Below the pieces are notes generated by a model that saw only the letters and a program-made list of their open reading frames with translations, did not search any database and was not told the origin of the DNA. The position numbers were made by a program, and so were the translations under genes. From positions 558,001 through 622,000 of the forward strand of contig NZ_JABBNT010000003.1 in the NCBI RefSeq assembly GCF_012926505.1: 64,000 nt of DNA, read 5' to 3'. This DNA is from Pacificispira spongiicola. GTDB taxonomy: Bacteria > Pseudomonadota > Alphaproteobacteria > UBA8366 > Aestuariispiraceae. The number at the start of each line of letters is the position of its first letter. Position 1 is the first letter of the stretch. Of the stretch, positions 34,172-43,567 are shown one piece after another.

Positions 34172-35094
34172 GCCTCAACCTGTGTGTCGCCGTGGGCGGT
34201 AACCCGGTTCCGCCCGCCTTCCTTGGATTGGTACAGCGCGGCGTCGGCGCGTTCGATGACGGCCTTCAAATCCGCGTCCTTGGTAATCTGCGCCAGCCCG
34301 AAGGATGCGGTGACAGGCAGTTCCCGGCCGTCCTCCAGCTTGATGGGCCGTTCGGCCATGGATTCACGCAGGCGTTCCAGCACCGCCCGCGCGATTTCCA
34401 AATCGGCATTCGGCAAACAGATCAGGAATTCCTCCCCGCCATAGCGATAGATCATATCGTAGGGCCGCAGGTGGGAGGTCAGCCGCCCGGCGGTTGCGGC
34501 CAGAACCTCGTCGCCCACCGCATGGCCATAGGTATCGTTCACCTTCTTGAAGAAATCGATATCGGCCAGGGCCAGACAGCAGGGCGTACCGCTTCGCACC
34601 GCGCGTTCGTATTCGACCGTCAATTCCGCCGTCATCGTCGCCCGGTTGCTGAGGCCGGTCAGGGGGTCCAGGTCAGATACGGCCTTGCGGAATGCGTCGC
34701 GAATACGCCGTGCGGTCGACAGGAAACGATCGGACGCCGACAGGAAACCGTCATAGTCTTCTGAATGAATCCGGTCGTCGGGCCGTTCGACGGAACAGGC
34801 AATGCGTCGGGCTGCGTCATGCATGGCGGTATAGCGTTCCCACAGCCCCTGGAAAGCGGGCTGGGTCAACAGCGGGTCGTCGTTGTGGCGGGACCGCCAC
34901 CGACCGAATTCGGTCAGGTTTTCCGATCCGTCGGCTTTCACGTCGTCCGGTAGGGGCAGGCCGCAGACCAGGGACCGGTGCCATCGGGCGGACCAGCGGC
35001 CCTGTTCCTCGATCGCGGCATCGATCGCGGTCAGAATATCGCCGGGGACGAGGGTCGGCGATTCGGTTTGGGAAGGATCGGCGTGATCGGACAC
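34168..35094 (-). CDS. Diguanylate cyclase with CZB-like N-terminal domain
   Basis: 308 residues. The C-terminal GGDEF domain (about 135-295) is complete: active site RYGGEEFLICL and, five residues before it, RPYD as the RxxD inhibitory site. It should make c-di-GMP and be product-inhibited. The N-terminal part has WHRSLVCGL, TEFGRWRSRH and YTAMHDAARR, like the CZB zinc-binding domain of DgcZ. However, the expected Cys of the CxFGxW motif is Thr here, so zinc binding is doubtful. No membrane segment. It overlaps mobA by ATGA. Confidence 0.92.
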   Translation of the reverse strand: MSDHADPSQTESPTLVPGDILTAIDAAIEEQGRWSARWHRSLVCGLPLPDDVKADGSENLTEFGRWRSRHNDDPLLTQPAFQGLWERYTAMHDAARRIACSVERPDDRIHSEDYDGFLSASDRFLSTARRIRDAFRKAVSDLDPLTGLSNRATMTAELTVEYERAVRSGTPCCLALADIDFFKKVNDTYGHAVGDEVLAATAGRLTSHLRPYDMIYRYGGEEFLICLPNADLEIARAVLERLRESMAERPIKLEDGRELPVTASFGLAQITKDADLKAVIERADAALYQSKEGGRNRVTAHGDTQVEA

Positions 35095-35127
35095 TGCGCG
35101 TGCTTTTCTGTTACCGAGGGTCCGGGA

Positions 35128-35646
35128 TCAACCGCCGACCTGGGTTCGGACGGCGCGCGAGACCTTTTCCGGTTCCTGCCGATTGTCGCGGACACGCACA
35201 TCCGTCGAGCGCAGTACCTGAACGCAGCGGGTATTGGCCGCCGCGCAGGCCGCGACTTTCCGTTTCGGATGATAGTAGCCGGACCGGCTGACCGTCCGGA
35301 TCGTTCCCGGATCGTAAAAATTGGAGAAGTCGCAATACCAGCCGATATCGGAATAGACGTTGTTCGCCTGAATGATGCGATAGCAGACCAGGGCGGCGAC
35401 CTGCGCGTTGCACAGGTTTTGCGCGGTGATGGTGCGCAGGCCGTTATTGTTGACCTCCTCCACCTTCATGCATTTGGTCGCGTTGTAGAAGTTCTGGGAA
35501 AATTCCCCGGTGTCCTGGGCCGTATCCTGGGCTGCGCCCGGTTTCGGCAGGGCGGCGGCGAATGCGCCGATCAAGAACAGGAATATCGCCGTGGCGGCGG
35601 TGGGAAGACGGCATTCTGCAGCGTCCGACGGTCGCGTCGTAGTCAT
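35128..35646 (-). CDS. Secreted Cys-containing protein of unknown function
   Basis: 172 residues from the ATG at 35646 preceded by GAGGGG. The N-terminus holds a hydrophobic segment (ATAIFLFLIGAFAAALP) ending near PGAAQD, so it is exported. The mature domain has six Cys (TKCMKV, NLCNAQ, LVCYRI, WYCDFS, VAACAA, TRCVQV), which could form three disulfides in the periplasm. I recognise no family. It stands alone upstream of the GGDEF gene (33 bases), in the same direction. Confidence 0.75.
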   Translation of the reverse strand: MTTTRPSDAAECRLPTAATAIFLFLIGAFAAALPKPGAAQDTAQDTGEFSQNFYNATKCMKVEEVNNNGLRTITAQNLCNAQVAALVCYRIIQANNVYSDIGWYCDFSNFYDPGTIRTVSRSGYYHPKRKVAACAAANTRCVQVLRSTDVRVRDNRQEPEKVSRAVRTQVGG

Positions 35647-35734
35647 GATTGACCCCTCATTCAAATGGGTACGTCACCATATAAGGCTTCTGCCTTACGG
35701 ATAGTATACCCACTCGGGGCCGATTATCCGAGCA

Positions 35735-36148
35735 TCAATTGACCCGGTTGTTTTGCGGCGGTTGGGCAGACGTGGGCGGCGTGCCGTTCACGGGACCGGC
35801 CTGATGATGCACGATCTTCCACATGCCGCCTTCCCGCCGGTAAATGTTGGTCGCGATCAGGTAGTCTTCCTCGATCCCTTCCCAACAGATCACCGCGGCA
35901 CCGTCCTCGCCCAGCGGTAAGACGGATGGGGCGGCGCAGACAATCGGGGGCGGTGCTTGAAGAACGGCGTTCCAGCTGGCGATGATCCGATTGCGTTCCA
36001 TCAGCGGTTCCCAGCCGGGATGCAAGCAGCAGACGGGGCCATCCGATCCCCATAGCGAGTCCATAGCGGTCATGTCGCCCCCGGAAAACGCGGCATAGAA
36101 CCGTTCGTTCGCGAACAGGATTTCGGCCTTCTGGCGGTCGTTCAACAT
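35735..36148 (-). CDS. SnoaL/NTF2-like protein
   Basis: 137 residues. Helix ANERFYAAFSGGDMTAMDSLW, then VCCLHPGWEPLMERNRIIASW and a sheet ending GGMWKIVHHQAG are the usual features of SnoaL-3/NTF2-like proteins. This type often stands beside Nudix or GNAT genes. It starts 1 base after the Nudix stop, so the two are co-translated. No enzymatic role can be fixed. Confidence 0.82.
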   Translation of the reverse strand: MLNDRQKAEILFANERFYAAFSGGDMTAMDSLWGSDGPVCCLHPGWEPLMERNRIIASWNAVLQAPPPIVCAAPSVLPLGEDGAAVICWEGIEEDYLIATNIYRREGGMWKIVHHQAGPVNGTPPTSAQPPQNNRVN

Positions 36149-36149
36149 A

Positions 36150-36614
36150 TCAAACCCAATCGCGCAATTGCGCCACCAGCGGGATATCGGCGGGTGGCAT
36201 GGGATAGTCGCCCAGACGGTTCGGGCGGACCCAGGCGAGTTCCTGACCTTCCATCGACGACGGCGTTCCCTGCCAGACGCGGCAGACATAAAGCGGCATC
36301 AACAGATGAAAATCGTCATAGGCATGGCTGGCGAAGCCGATGGGCGCAAGACAGCTTGTCCGCGTGTCGATTCCCAGTTCTTCCTGCAATTCGCGGATCA
36401 GCGCGTGTTCCGGTGTTTCGCCCGGATCGACCTTGCCGCCGGGAAATTCCCACAGCCCGCCCAGCTTTTTGCCTTCCGGACGTTTCGCGATCAATACGCG
36501 CCCGTCGGCATCGATCAACGCAACCGCGACGACCAGGACGATATCCACGGGTTTCGCCGGGCCTTCCGGGGTTTGATCGACAGCCCAACAGCCACCGGCG
36601 GTCAGTTCGCTCAT
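36150..36614 (-). CDS. Nudix hydrolase, MutT type
   Basis: 154 residues. The Nudix box GGKVDPGETPEHALIRELQEELGI is complete over its 23 positions with the catalytic REUxEE core (given here as key residues G, E, R, E, E). RPEGKKLGGLWEFPGG before it and the C-terminal QELAWVRPNRL fit the MutT 8-oxo-dGTP diphosphatase group. It cleans oxidised nucleotides from the pool. The start overlaps the end of the GNAT gene by 4 bases. Confidence 0.92.
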   Translation of the reverse strand: MSELTAGGCWAVDQTPEGPAKPVDIVLVVAVALIDADGRVLIAKRPEGKKLGGLWEFPGGKVDPGETPEHALIRELQEELGIDTRTSCLAPIGFASHAYDDFHLLMPLYVCRVWQGTPSSMEGQELAWVRPNRLGDYPMPPADIPLVAQLRDWV

Positions 36615-37210
36615 CCGTTATCCTTCATCCATTTTTCTCGGGTCAGCTCGAATCGATACACCGGATAGTGTTTGTCGCGTGCGGGGAAGAATGTTTCGTC
36701 TTCGCCGGTGCGATTCAGGCCGACCTTTTCCAGCACATGGCTGGAGGCGGCGTTCTCGCGTACCACCGTTGATACGATTCGGTCCAATCCCATTGCCGTG
36801 AAACCGTGGCGGATCAGGGCTTGAGACGCCTGCGTCGCGAACCCCCGACCCCAGAACGGCAGGCCGATCCAGTAGCCGATTTCCGCCTCCGCCGGGTCGT
36901 CATCGATCGTCAATGCGGCGATACCGACGAATGTGCCGTCCTTCCGGTCGCGCAGGGCGCATTCCAGGGAGCCGTTCCGGCGCCAGGCATCGGCGACGCG
37001 CGCGACATAGGCCTCCCCATCCGCTTGGGAATAAGGGTAGGGGATGCGCGAGGTATAGCGCACCACTTCCCAGCTTCCGAGGAGCGGCAGGAATTCCGAA
37101 ATATCGTCCCGCACGATCAGCGCCAGCGTCAGGTCAGGCGTCGTCAGGCCGGGCGTTGTCGGGTCGGGAAAATCAGCTTCGGTAGTCTGCATTGATGTCG
37201 ATATAGGCAT
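36611..37210 (-). CDS. GNAT acetyltransferase, RimJ/RimL type
   Basis: 199 residues. The acetyl-CoA-binding pattern is present: EIGYWIGLPFWGRGFATQA and ENAASSHVLEKVGL. The type modifies N-terminal amino groups or small molecules. It begins inside the last codons of argJ (overlap up to 38 bases; residue 7 is an alternative start with a 20-base overlap). It forms one run with Nudix and NTF2 genes. Confidence 0.88.
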   Translation of the reverse strand: MPISTSMQTTEADFPDPTTPGLTTPDLTLALIVRDDISEFLPLLGSWEVVRYTSRIPYPYSQADGEAYVARVADAWRRNGSLECALRDRKDGTFVGIAALTIDDDPAEAEIGYWIGLPFWGRGFATQASQALIRHGFTAMGLDRIVSTVVRENAASSHVLEKVGLNRTGEDETFFPARDKHYPVYRFELTREKWMKDNG

Positions 37211-38405
37211 GGGTCAGATCGCAGGTCCAAACCCGGGCCTTGCCCTTGCCGATGCCGATATCGACGGCAATGTCGATTTCGCGGCCTTTCAGATGCTTGG
37301 TGACCGGCGCTTCGTCGTAGCCTTGGACGCCTTCGCCCTTTTCCACGATCAACACGCCGCCCATGGACACGGTCAGGCGGTCGCGATCCGCCTTTTCCCC
37401 CGCCTTGCCGACGGCCATGACGATCCGCCCCCAATTCGCGTCCTCGCCCGCGATCGCGGTTTTCACCAGGGGCGAATTGGCGATGGACAGGCCGATGCGG
37501 CGGGCCGCCTTGTCACTGGCCGCGCCGGTGATGTCGATGGTCACGAATTTCGACGCGCCCTCGCCGTCTTTCACGACCTGATGGGCCAGATCGGTCAGGA
37601 CCTTGTCCAAGGCTTCCTTGAAATCGGCCAGGGATTTGTCGGACGCTTTCTTGGGCGCCTTGTTCCCGGCCTTGCCCGTCGCCGCCAGCAGCAACGTGTC
37701 GCTGGTGGAGGTGTCGCCGTCGACGGTGATGCTGTTGAAGCTTTTATCCGCGCCCTTGGTCAGCAATTGCTGCAACACGTCGGACGGGATATTCGCGTCG
37801 GTGAAGACGAAGCTCAACATCGTCGCCATGTCCGGGGCGATCATACCGGACCCCTTGGCGATCCCGGCGATCTTTACCGGAATGCCGTCGATTTCGCATT
37901 CCGCCCCGGCCCCTTTCGGGAAGGTGTCGGTGGTCATGATCGCGCGGGCGGCGGCTTCCCAGGATTCCGGCTTCAACCCGGCATGCAGCGCGGGCACGGC
38001 GACCGAAATGCGATCTGCGGGCAGGCGCATGCCGATCACCCCGGTGGACGCGACCAGCACTTCCTTTTTCTTACAGCCGACGGCGGCGGCTGCCGCAGCG
38101 GCCATGTGTTCCGTGCCTTCCATCCCCGCCTTGCCGGTAAAGGCGTTGGCGTTCCCCGCATTGACCAGCATCGCCCGGCCCGTGCCGTGCTTGATGACCT
38201 TCGCGCACCATTCGACGGCGGAAGACCGCGTCAGCGATTTGGTCAGCACGCCCGCGACGGCGGTCCCGTCGGCCATTTCGGCCATGAACAGGTCGGGCCG
38301 GTTCTGATATTTCACACCGGCGGCGATGCTGCCGATCCGAACACCGTCGATAACGGGCAGGTCCGGGAAGGATTTCGGGGCGAAAGGAGAGGGCGTCGCA
38401 GACAT
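37173..38405 (-). CDS. argJ: Bifunctional ornithine acetyltransferase/N-acetylglutamate synthase
   Basis: 410 residues, normal for ArgJ. The self-cleavage site is in IAPDMATMLSFVFTDA, where the Thr becomes the nucleophile of the beta chain. The C-terminal NADYRS and SGEDANWGR-like segment (AIAGEDANWGRIV) are typical. The enzyme transfers acetyl from N-acetylornithine to glutamate in the cyclic arginine pathway. Followed by overlapping GNAT, Nudix and NTF2 genes, preceded by a PpiC-type gene 34 bases upstream. Confidence 0.96.
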   Translation of the reverse strand: MSATPSPFAPKSFPDLPVIDGVRIGSIAAGVKYQNRPDLFMAEMADGTAVAGVLTKSLTRSSAVEWCAKVIKHGTGRAMLVNAGNANAFTGKAGMEGTEHMAAAAAAAVGCKKKEVLVASTGVIGMRLPADRISVAVPALHAGLKPESWEAAARAIMTTDTFPKGAGAECEIDGIPVKIAGIAKGSGMIAPDMATMLSFVFTDANIPSDVLQQLLTKGADKSFNSITVDGDTSTSDTLLLAATGKAGNKAPKKASDKSLADFKEALDKVLTDLAHQVVKDGEGASKFVTIDITGAASDKAARRIGLSIANSPLVKTAIAGEDANWGRIVMAVGKAGEKADRDRLTVSMGGVLIVEKGEGVQGYDEAPVTKHLKGREIDIAVDIGIGKGKARVWTCDLTHAYIDINADYRS

Positions 38406-38439
38406 GGCTTTCTACGGTCCTTAAAGGGGTGGATACGGA

Positions 38440-39303
38440 TCAGTTACCCGAGTCCGGCAGCGGGTTGCCCTGCATGTCGAACCGTTCGATTTCAGCGGCG
38501 GCGATCGCTTCTTCAACAATTTCGCGGATCTTGTCTTCCGCCAGATTCTGACGGAACTGATCGGCAACCTCTTCGAAGGCCGGCGGCGCCACTTCGCGGC
38601 GATCGGACACCAGAATAACGTGATATCCGAACTGCGTCTTTACCGGTTCGGAGGTAAACGTGTTCGGTTCCAGCGAGAAGGCGGCTTCTTCGAAGGGTTT
38701 CACGAAAGTGCCCTTGCGCTGCCAGCCGTAGCTGCCGCCATTGTCCTTGGAGCCCGGATCCTTGCTGCGTTCCTTGGCCAGATCGGCGAAGGGCGTGCCG
38801 TCGGTGACGAGCTGGATGATTTCCGTCGCTTCTTCTTCCGTGTCGACCAGGATGTGGCTGACATTCACTTCCTCTTCCACCGGCTGTTCGGACACCCATT
38901 GGTCATAGGCGGCGCGGACGGCGGCGTCATCGACGCGGGCCTTGGATTCCTGGGTCAGGTAAAACTGATAGATCAGTTCCGCTTCCAACTGCGCCAGACG
39001 TTCCTGAACTTCCGCGCTATCGGCGACGCCGGTTGCACGGGCCTTTTCCACGATCAGCTTCCGTCCGATGACTTCGTCCAGAACCAGCGGGTAGACCGGC
39101 TGAAGCCCGGTTTGCTGCACTTCGCGCGGCAGACCGGCAAAGAAGGTCGCGACCTCGCCTGCCGTGACGGTTTCGCCGTTGACCTTCGCAACCGTGGTGT
39201 CGGGGTCCTGGGCCTGGGCGGAAACGGCGGACGTCATCGCACCGGCGGCGGAAACGGCGATCGCGGCGGCGGCGGCAAGATGACGAAGGGACATGCGTCG
39301 CAT
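38440..39303 (-). CDS. Parvulin-type peptidyl-prolyl isomerase, exported
   Basis: 287 residues from ATG 39303. A signal peptide (MRRMSLRHL then an Ala-rich hydrophobic stretch ending SAQAQD) is followed by a SurA-like N-domain and the PpiC core with VNVSHILVDTEEEA, LAKERSKDPGSKDNGGSYGW and FGYHVILVSDRR. It should catalyse proline isomerisation of periplasmic or outer-membrane clients. The divergent neighbour is secA, which fits a shared role in secretion, although this pairing may be chance. Confidence 0.93.
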   Translation of the reverse strand: MRRMSLRHLAAAAAIAVSAAGAMTSAVSAQAQDPDTTVAKVNGETVTAGEVATFFAGLPREVQQTGLQPVYPLVLDEVIGRKLIVEKARATGVADSAEVQERLAQLEAELIYQFYLTQESKARVDDAAVRAAYDQWVSEQPVEEEVNVSHILVDTEEEATEIIQLVTDGTPFADLAKERSKDPGSKDNGGSYGWQRKGTFVKPFEEAAFSLEPNTFTSEPVKTQFGYHVILVSDRREVAPPAFEEVADQFRQNLAEDKIREIVEEAIAAAEIERFDMQGNPLPDSGN

Positions 39304-39471
39304 GGGGAACCTTTCTTTAGGGAATGATGGGCATCCTTTACCGGGATCGGCATGGGGGCCGGGATACCGGGCGGATGCCGCCTTTAACGTACCGGCGCGC
39401 ACGAAACCATGTCCCGCCACGCTTCACAAGTAAGTTTACCGGCGAATCCGGCGTTAGGCGGCACACCTGCG
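39304..39471. other. Intergenic region between ppiC-type gene and secA promoter
   Basis: No gene is supported. It must hold the promoter of the isomerase gene. Nothing else distinctive is seen. Confidence 0.5.
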
Positions 39472-39500
39472 TTGACAGGGCCGGACCGGCCCCTTATCTC
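39472..39500 (+). promoter_or_regulatory. Probable secA promoter
   Basis: TTGACA (39472-39477), a spacer of exactly 17 bases (which contains GGGCCGGACCGGCCC) and TATCTC (39495-39500). The transcript would begin near 39507, leaving a leader of about 135 bases before secA. Confidence 0.65.
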
Positions 39501-39536
39501 CAATCGCGCGGCTTCGTTGTGCGCCGCGTGCCGGGT

Positions 39537-39632
39537 ATGGGCTGGGTGATTGCCATGCCGGGACGCAAGGGCAGCGATTTCTTACGGGACCTCATCCAGA
39601 CGGGACCGGCACCGGCCCCCTTTCGAAGGTGA
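39537..39632 (+). CDS. Possible leader peptide upstream of secA, 31 codons
   Basis: A frame starting at ATG 39537 reads [20 protein letters not shown] and ends [10 protein letters not shown], with the TGA stop inside the secA ribosome-binding site AAGGTGA. Its place recalls secretion-monitor leaders such as SecM, but there is no known arrest motif beyond a Pro-rich end and its own ribosome-binding site is weak. Could be chance. Confidence 0.25.
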   Translation: MGWVIAMPGRKGSDFLRDLIQTGPAPAPFRR

Positions 39633-39640
39633 TTTTCTTC

Positions 39641-42400
39641 ATGCTGGGCGGATTGCTTAAAAGCGTTTTCGGGTCGGCCAACGACCGGATTGTCAAACAA
39701 CTGCGTAATCGAACGGAAGCCATCGGCGCCCTGGAAGAGGGGCTGAAGGCGCTGGACGATGCGGCGCTGCAGGCAAAGACACAGGAATTCCGGACGCGCC
39801 TGGAAGGCGGCGAGACGGAAGATGCATTGCTGGAGGAGGCCTTTGCGGTCGTCCGCGAAGCCTCGCGCCGGGTCCTGGGCATGCGGCATTTCGACGTACA
39901 GCTGGTCGGCGGCATGGTCCTCCACCAGGGCAAGATTACCGAAATGAAGACCGGGGAAGGGAAGACGCTGATGGCGACCCTGCCGGTCTATCTGAACGCG
40001 CTGTCCGGCAAGGGCGTCCATGTCGTCACGGTCAACGACTACCTCGCCAAGCGCGATGCCGAATGGATGGGGGTGTTGTATTCCTTCCTGGGCCTGACGA
40101 CGGGCGTGATCCTGCCGGGTATGGGCGACGCGGAACGGCAGGCGGCCTATCGCTGCGACATCACCTATGCGACGAACAACGAACTCGGTTTCGACTATCT
40201 GCGCGACAATCTGAAATTCCGGCTGGAGCAAATGGCCCAGCGCGAATTCAATTACGCCATCGTCGACGAGGTGGATTCCATCCTGATCGACGAGGCGCGG
40301 ACGCCGCTGATCATTTCCGGCCCGACGGACGATTCTTCCGAACTCTATATGGCGGTCGACGCCCTGATCCCGCTGCTGACGGAAGAAGACTACGAAAAGG
40401 ACGAAAAGCAGCGCGCCGTTACCCTGACGGAAGACGGCACGGAACGGATCGAACAGCTGTTGCGCGAAAAGACGGAACTGCTGGGCGAAGGCGGTCTTTA
40501 CGATGTGCAGAACGTCACCGTCGTGCATCACGTCAACCAGGCCCTGCGCGCACACAAACTGTTCACCCGCGATGTCGATTACATCGTGAAGGACAACAAG
40601 GTCGTCATCATCGACGAATTCACCGGGCGCATGATGGAAGGCCGCCGGTATTCCGAAGGCCTGCACCAGGCGCTGGAGGCGAAGGAAAAGGTGGCGATCC
40701 AGATGGAGAACCAAACCCTGGCCTCCATCACCTTCCAGAACCTGTTCCGCATGTATCCGAAACTGTCGGGCATGACCGGGACGGCGATGACGGAAGCGGG
40801 CGAATTCGCGGAAATTTACGGCCTGGAAGTGGTCGACATTCCGACCAATAAACCGATGGCCCGTATCGACAACGACGACGAGGTCTATCGGACCTCCGCC
40901 GAACGCGACAATGCGGTGATCGAACAGATCCAGACCTGCCATAAAAAGGGTCAGCCGGTTCTGGTCGGTACGGTGTCGATCGAAAAGTCGGAGCAGCTGT
41001 CGGCGCAGCTCAAGAAACGCGGGATCAAGCACGAGGTGCTGAACGCCCGCCACCATGAGCGGGAAGCCTTCATCATCGGCGATGCCGGTGTGCCGGGCGC
41101 CGTCGTGATCGCCACCAACATGGCCGGTCGCGGGACGGATATTCAGTTGGGCGGCAACGTCGACCTGCGCCTCGCCCGTGAATTGGCCGATGTGACGGAC
41201 GAGGGCGAACGGGAAACGAAGGCCGCTGAAATCCGCGCCGATATCGCGAAGAAACACGATGAGGTACTGGCTGCCGGCGGGCTGTTCGTCCTGGGGACGG
41301 AACGTCACGAAAGCCGCCGCATCGACAACCAGCTGCGTGGCCGGTCGGGCCGTCAGGGCGATCCGGGGGAATCGAAATTCTTCGTGTCCCTGGAAGACGA
41401 CCTGATGCGCATCTTCGGGTCCGAACGCATGGACGGCGTCCTGCGCAAACTGGGCCTGGAAGAAGGGGAGGCGATTATCCACCCCTGGGTCAACAAAGCC
41501 CTGGAAAAGGCGCAGTCGAAGGTCGAGGCCCGCAACTTCGACATTCGCAAGCAGTTGCTGAAATACGACGATGTGATGAACGACCAGCGCAAGGTCGTGT
41601 TCGAACAGCGCAAGGACCTGATGCGCGAAGAAGACGTGTCGGAAACCATCCGTGACATGCGGGCGGAAACCGTGGACGACATCGTCGATCGCTGCATCCC
41701 GGAAAAGGCGCTGCCGGAAGAATGGGCGGTGGATTCCTTGCACGAGGAATGCATGCGGGTCTTCGGCTTGAATCTGCCGGTGCATGACTGGGCGAAGGAA
41801 GAAGGCGTCGGCCATACGGAATTCCGTGACCGGATCGGCGACGCGGTCGACCGCAAGATGGCGGAAAAGGCGACCCGCTATGGGCCGCAGATCATGCGCA
41901 TGGCGGAACGCAGCCTGCTGCTGCAACTCCTGGACAATGCGTGGAAGGACCACCTGCTGCAGTTGGACCATCTGCGCCAGGGGATCGGTCTGCGCGCCTT
42001 CGCGCAGCGCGATCCGCTGAACGAATATAAAAGCGAGGCCTTCGCGCTGTTCGAGGCCATGTTGACCGGCCTGCGCGGTCAGGTGACCCAGGTTCTGGCG
42101 CATGTCGAACTGCGCACCGATGTCGATCAGGCGATGGAACCGCAACGGCAGGAACAGCAGATGCAGGAATCTCGTCCCGCCGCGGATGAGGATATCGCCA
42201 GCGTCGGCAGCCCCGCGATGCAGAAACTGTCGACCGAAGGCATGACCGCCGAAACGGCGCCGCCGGGTTTCGTCTTCCACGAAGCGACCGGGCGGTGGCT
42301 GCATCCGGGCGATCAATCGACCTGGGGCAAGGTGCCGCGCAACGCGCCCTGCCCGTGCCAGTCCGGCAAGAAATACAAACAGTGCCACGGCGCTGTCTGA
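39641..42400 (+). CDS. secA: Preprotein translocase ATPase SecA
   Basis: 919 residues starting [16 protein letters not shown] at the ATG with AAGGTGA 9 bases upstream; a GTG 12 bases earlier is less likely. Walker A is [11 protein letters not shown], Walker B region [15 protein letters not shown], and the second nucleotide domain has [11 protein letters not shown] and [16 protein letters not shown]. The C-terminus has the zinc-binding [14 protein letters not shown], which contacts SecB. It drives proteins through SecYEG in the inner membrane. Full length with no anomalies. Confidence 0.98.
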   Translation: MLGGLLKSVFGSANDRIVKQLRNRTEAIGALEEGLKALDDAALQAKTQEFRTRLEGGETEDALLEEAFAVVREASRRVLGMRHFDVQLVGGMVLHQGKITEMKTGEGKTLMATLPVYLNALSGKGVHVVTVNDYLAKRDAEWMGVLYSFLGLTTGVILPGMGDAERQAAYRCDITYATNNELGFDYLRDNLKFRLEQMAQREFNYAIVDEVDSILIDEARTPLIISGPTDDSSELYMAVDALIPLLTEEDYEKDEKQRAVTLTEDGTERIEQLLREKTELLGEGGLYDVQNVTVVHHVNQALRAHKLFTRDVDYIVKDNKVVIIDEFTGRMMEGRRYSEGLHQALEAKEKVAIQMENQTLASITFQNLFRMYPKLSGMTGTAMTEAGEFAEIYGLEVVDIPTNKPMARIDNDDEVYRTSAERDNAVIEQIQTCHKKGQPVLVGTVSIEKSEQLSAQLKKRGIKHEVLNARHHEREAFIIGDAGVPGAVVIATNMAGRGTDIQLGGNVDLRLARELADVTDEGERETKAAEIRADIAKKHDEVLAAGGLFVLGTERHESRRIDNQLRGRSGRQGDPGESKFFVSLEDDLMRIFGSERMDGVLRKLGLEEGEAIIHPWVNKALEKAQSKVEARNFDIRKQLLKYDDVMNDQRKVVFEQRKDLMREEDVSETIRDMRAETVDDIVDRCIPEKALPEEWAVDSLHEECMRVFGLNLPVHDWAKEEGVGHTEFRDRIGDAVDRKMAEKATRYGPQIMRMAERSLLLQLLDNAWKDHLLQLDHLRQGIGLRAFAQRDPLNEYKSEAFALFEAMLTGLRGQVTQVLAHVELRTDVDQAMEPQRQEQQMQESRPAADEDIASVGSPAMQKLSTEGMTAETAPPGFVFHEATGRWLHPGDQSTWGKVPRNAPCPCQSGKKYKQCHGAV

Positions 42401-42421
42401 TCCAGTGCTGGGTCTGACGGG

Positions 42422-43015
42422 ATGAGCGCCGCCGCCTCTCAAAAGCGCCTGCTACTGGTGCGGGAGGCGGTGGCGGCCTTTCAGGCCGGCGATATCGCAA
42501 CGGCGGAGACGCTGTTCCGAAAGGCGGCGGCGGATATCGGCGGTAAGCGGAACGACGATCCGCGCATTCCCTATAACTACGCCGTTTTCCTGCGTCGGAC
42601 CGGTCGGCCGCAGGACGCCGTCTATTGGCTGGACCGCTGCCTGCGCATGGCGCCGGACCATACAAACGCGTCCATTGAAAAAGGCCTCGCGCTGATCGAG
42701 CTGGGGCAGGCGCAACCCGCCATCGACCTTTTGACGGCGTTTCCCGGCGATGCGGATGCCTTGCGTGGCCTCTCCATCGCGGCGTTCAAGTTGGGTCAAT
42801 GGGATCGGGCGCTCGGCGCGGTGACGGCGTTGCCGATGCCGCAGGCGGAAGACCGGCTTTTGGCCATCCGCGCGTTGGCGGAATTGGGGCGGCTATCGGA
42901 GGCCGAAGCGGATGGTGCCGACCTCGCCGCATCGCATCCGACCCTGAAGGCAGATATCGCCAAGGCCTTGACCCGCCGGTCGAAGGGCCGATTCAGCCTG
43001 CACGAACCTGCCTAG
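42422..43015 (+). CDS. Tetratricopeptide-repeat protein
   Basis: 197 residues of helical repeats: [59 protein letters not shown] and [15 protein letters not shown] follow the TPR pattern. No signal peptide. It probably serves as a protein-protein adaptor. 21 bases after secA in the same direction, so likely in the same transcript. Overlaps the convergent HxlR gene by 23 bases. Confidence 0.85.
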   Translation: MSAAASQKRLLLVREAVAAFQAGDIATAETLFRKAAADIGGKRNDDPRIPYNYAVFLRRTGRPQDAVYWLDRCLRMAPDHTNASIEKGLALIELGQAQPAIDLLTAFPGDADALRGLSIAAFKLGQWDRALGAVTALPMPQAEDRLLAIRALAELGRLSEAEADGADLAASHPTLKADIAKALTRRSKGRFSLHEPA

Positions 43016-43418
43016 CGCCGTCGATCTGTGCCGCCGCGTGATCGAAGCTGTCGCGCGAGTCCTGGATGCTGGGCTGATTGACCTGCGCCCAATTGACGAG
43101 GCCCGCGATGGGCGTCAGCAGGGACTGGCCCATATCCGTCAGGCTGTATTCGACGCTGGGCGGGACCGTGTCGAAAACGGTGCGGTCGACCAATCCGTCG
43201 CGCTGAAGGTTCCGTAGGGTCTGCGTCAGCATGCGTTGCGAAATATCGGGCAGGGATCGGCGCAACACGCCGAACCGTTTCGGCCCGTCCTGCAATTGCA
43301 GGATCAACAGCGTGCTCCACTTATCGCCGATCCTGTCCAGCACGCTGCGCACCGGGCAGTTCGACAGATCGTCGAACTCGCAGGGAATCGGGATTTTCGG
43401 GGTAGGCGTCTGTGTCAT
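42993..43418 (-). CDS. HxlR-family regulator
   Basis: 141 residues from the ATG at 43418. The HxlR pattern is clear: a Cys near the N-terminus in [45 protein letters not shown] and [16 protein letters not shown]. These winged-helix proteins often sense electrophiles or quinones by the conserved Cys. Divergent from the qorB-like gene, the same arrangement as ytfH/ytfG (qorB) in Escherichia coli, so it should repress that gene. Confidence 0.9.
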   Translation of the reverse strand: MTQTPTPKIPIPCEFDDLSNCPVRSVLDRIGDKWSTLLILQLQDGPKRFGVLRRSLPDISQRMLTQTLRNLQRDGLVDRTVFDTVPPSVEYSLTDMGQSLLTPIAGLVNWAQVNQPSIQDSRDSFDHAAAQIDGARQVRAG

Positions 43419-43462
43419 GCCGCGCGCTCCATTGCGATCCACCATCCATTCCGTCGGAGGGT

Positions 43463-43524
43463 GGTTACGTCCAGGTAACCAAAGGCATTGAAAGTGCCAT
43501 CTTTTCGTCTTTCAAGTTGGTTAC
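43463..43524. promoter_or_regulatory. Operator region between HxlR gene and qorB
   Basis: GGTTAC (43463-43468) and GTAACC (43475-43480) form a dyad with a 6-base spacer, and a further GGTTAC lies at 43519-43524. TTGAAAG (43488-43494) and CTTTCAA (43509-43515) form a second, nested dyad. The half-sites and position suit HxlR binding; assignment is inferred. Confidence 0.55.
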
Positions 43525-43567
43525 TATTTTAGACCTACTCTCAAATCTATACAAAGGATCGGTTCTT

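Noticed and set aside
39494-42442. 982-codon open frame on the minus strand
   Set aside because: Antisense to secA; His- and Arg-rich shadow translation.
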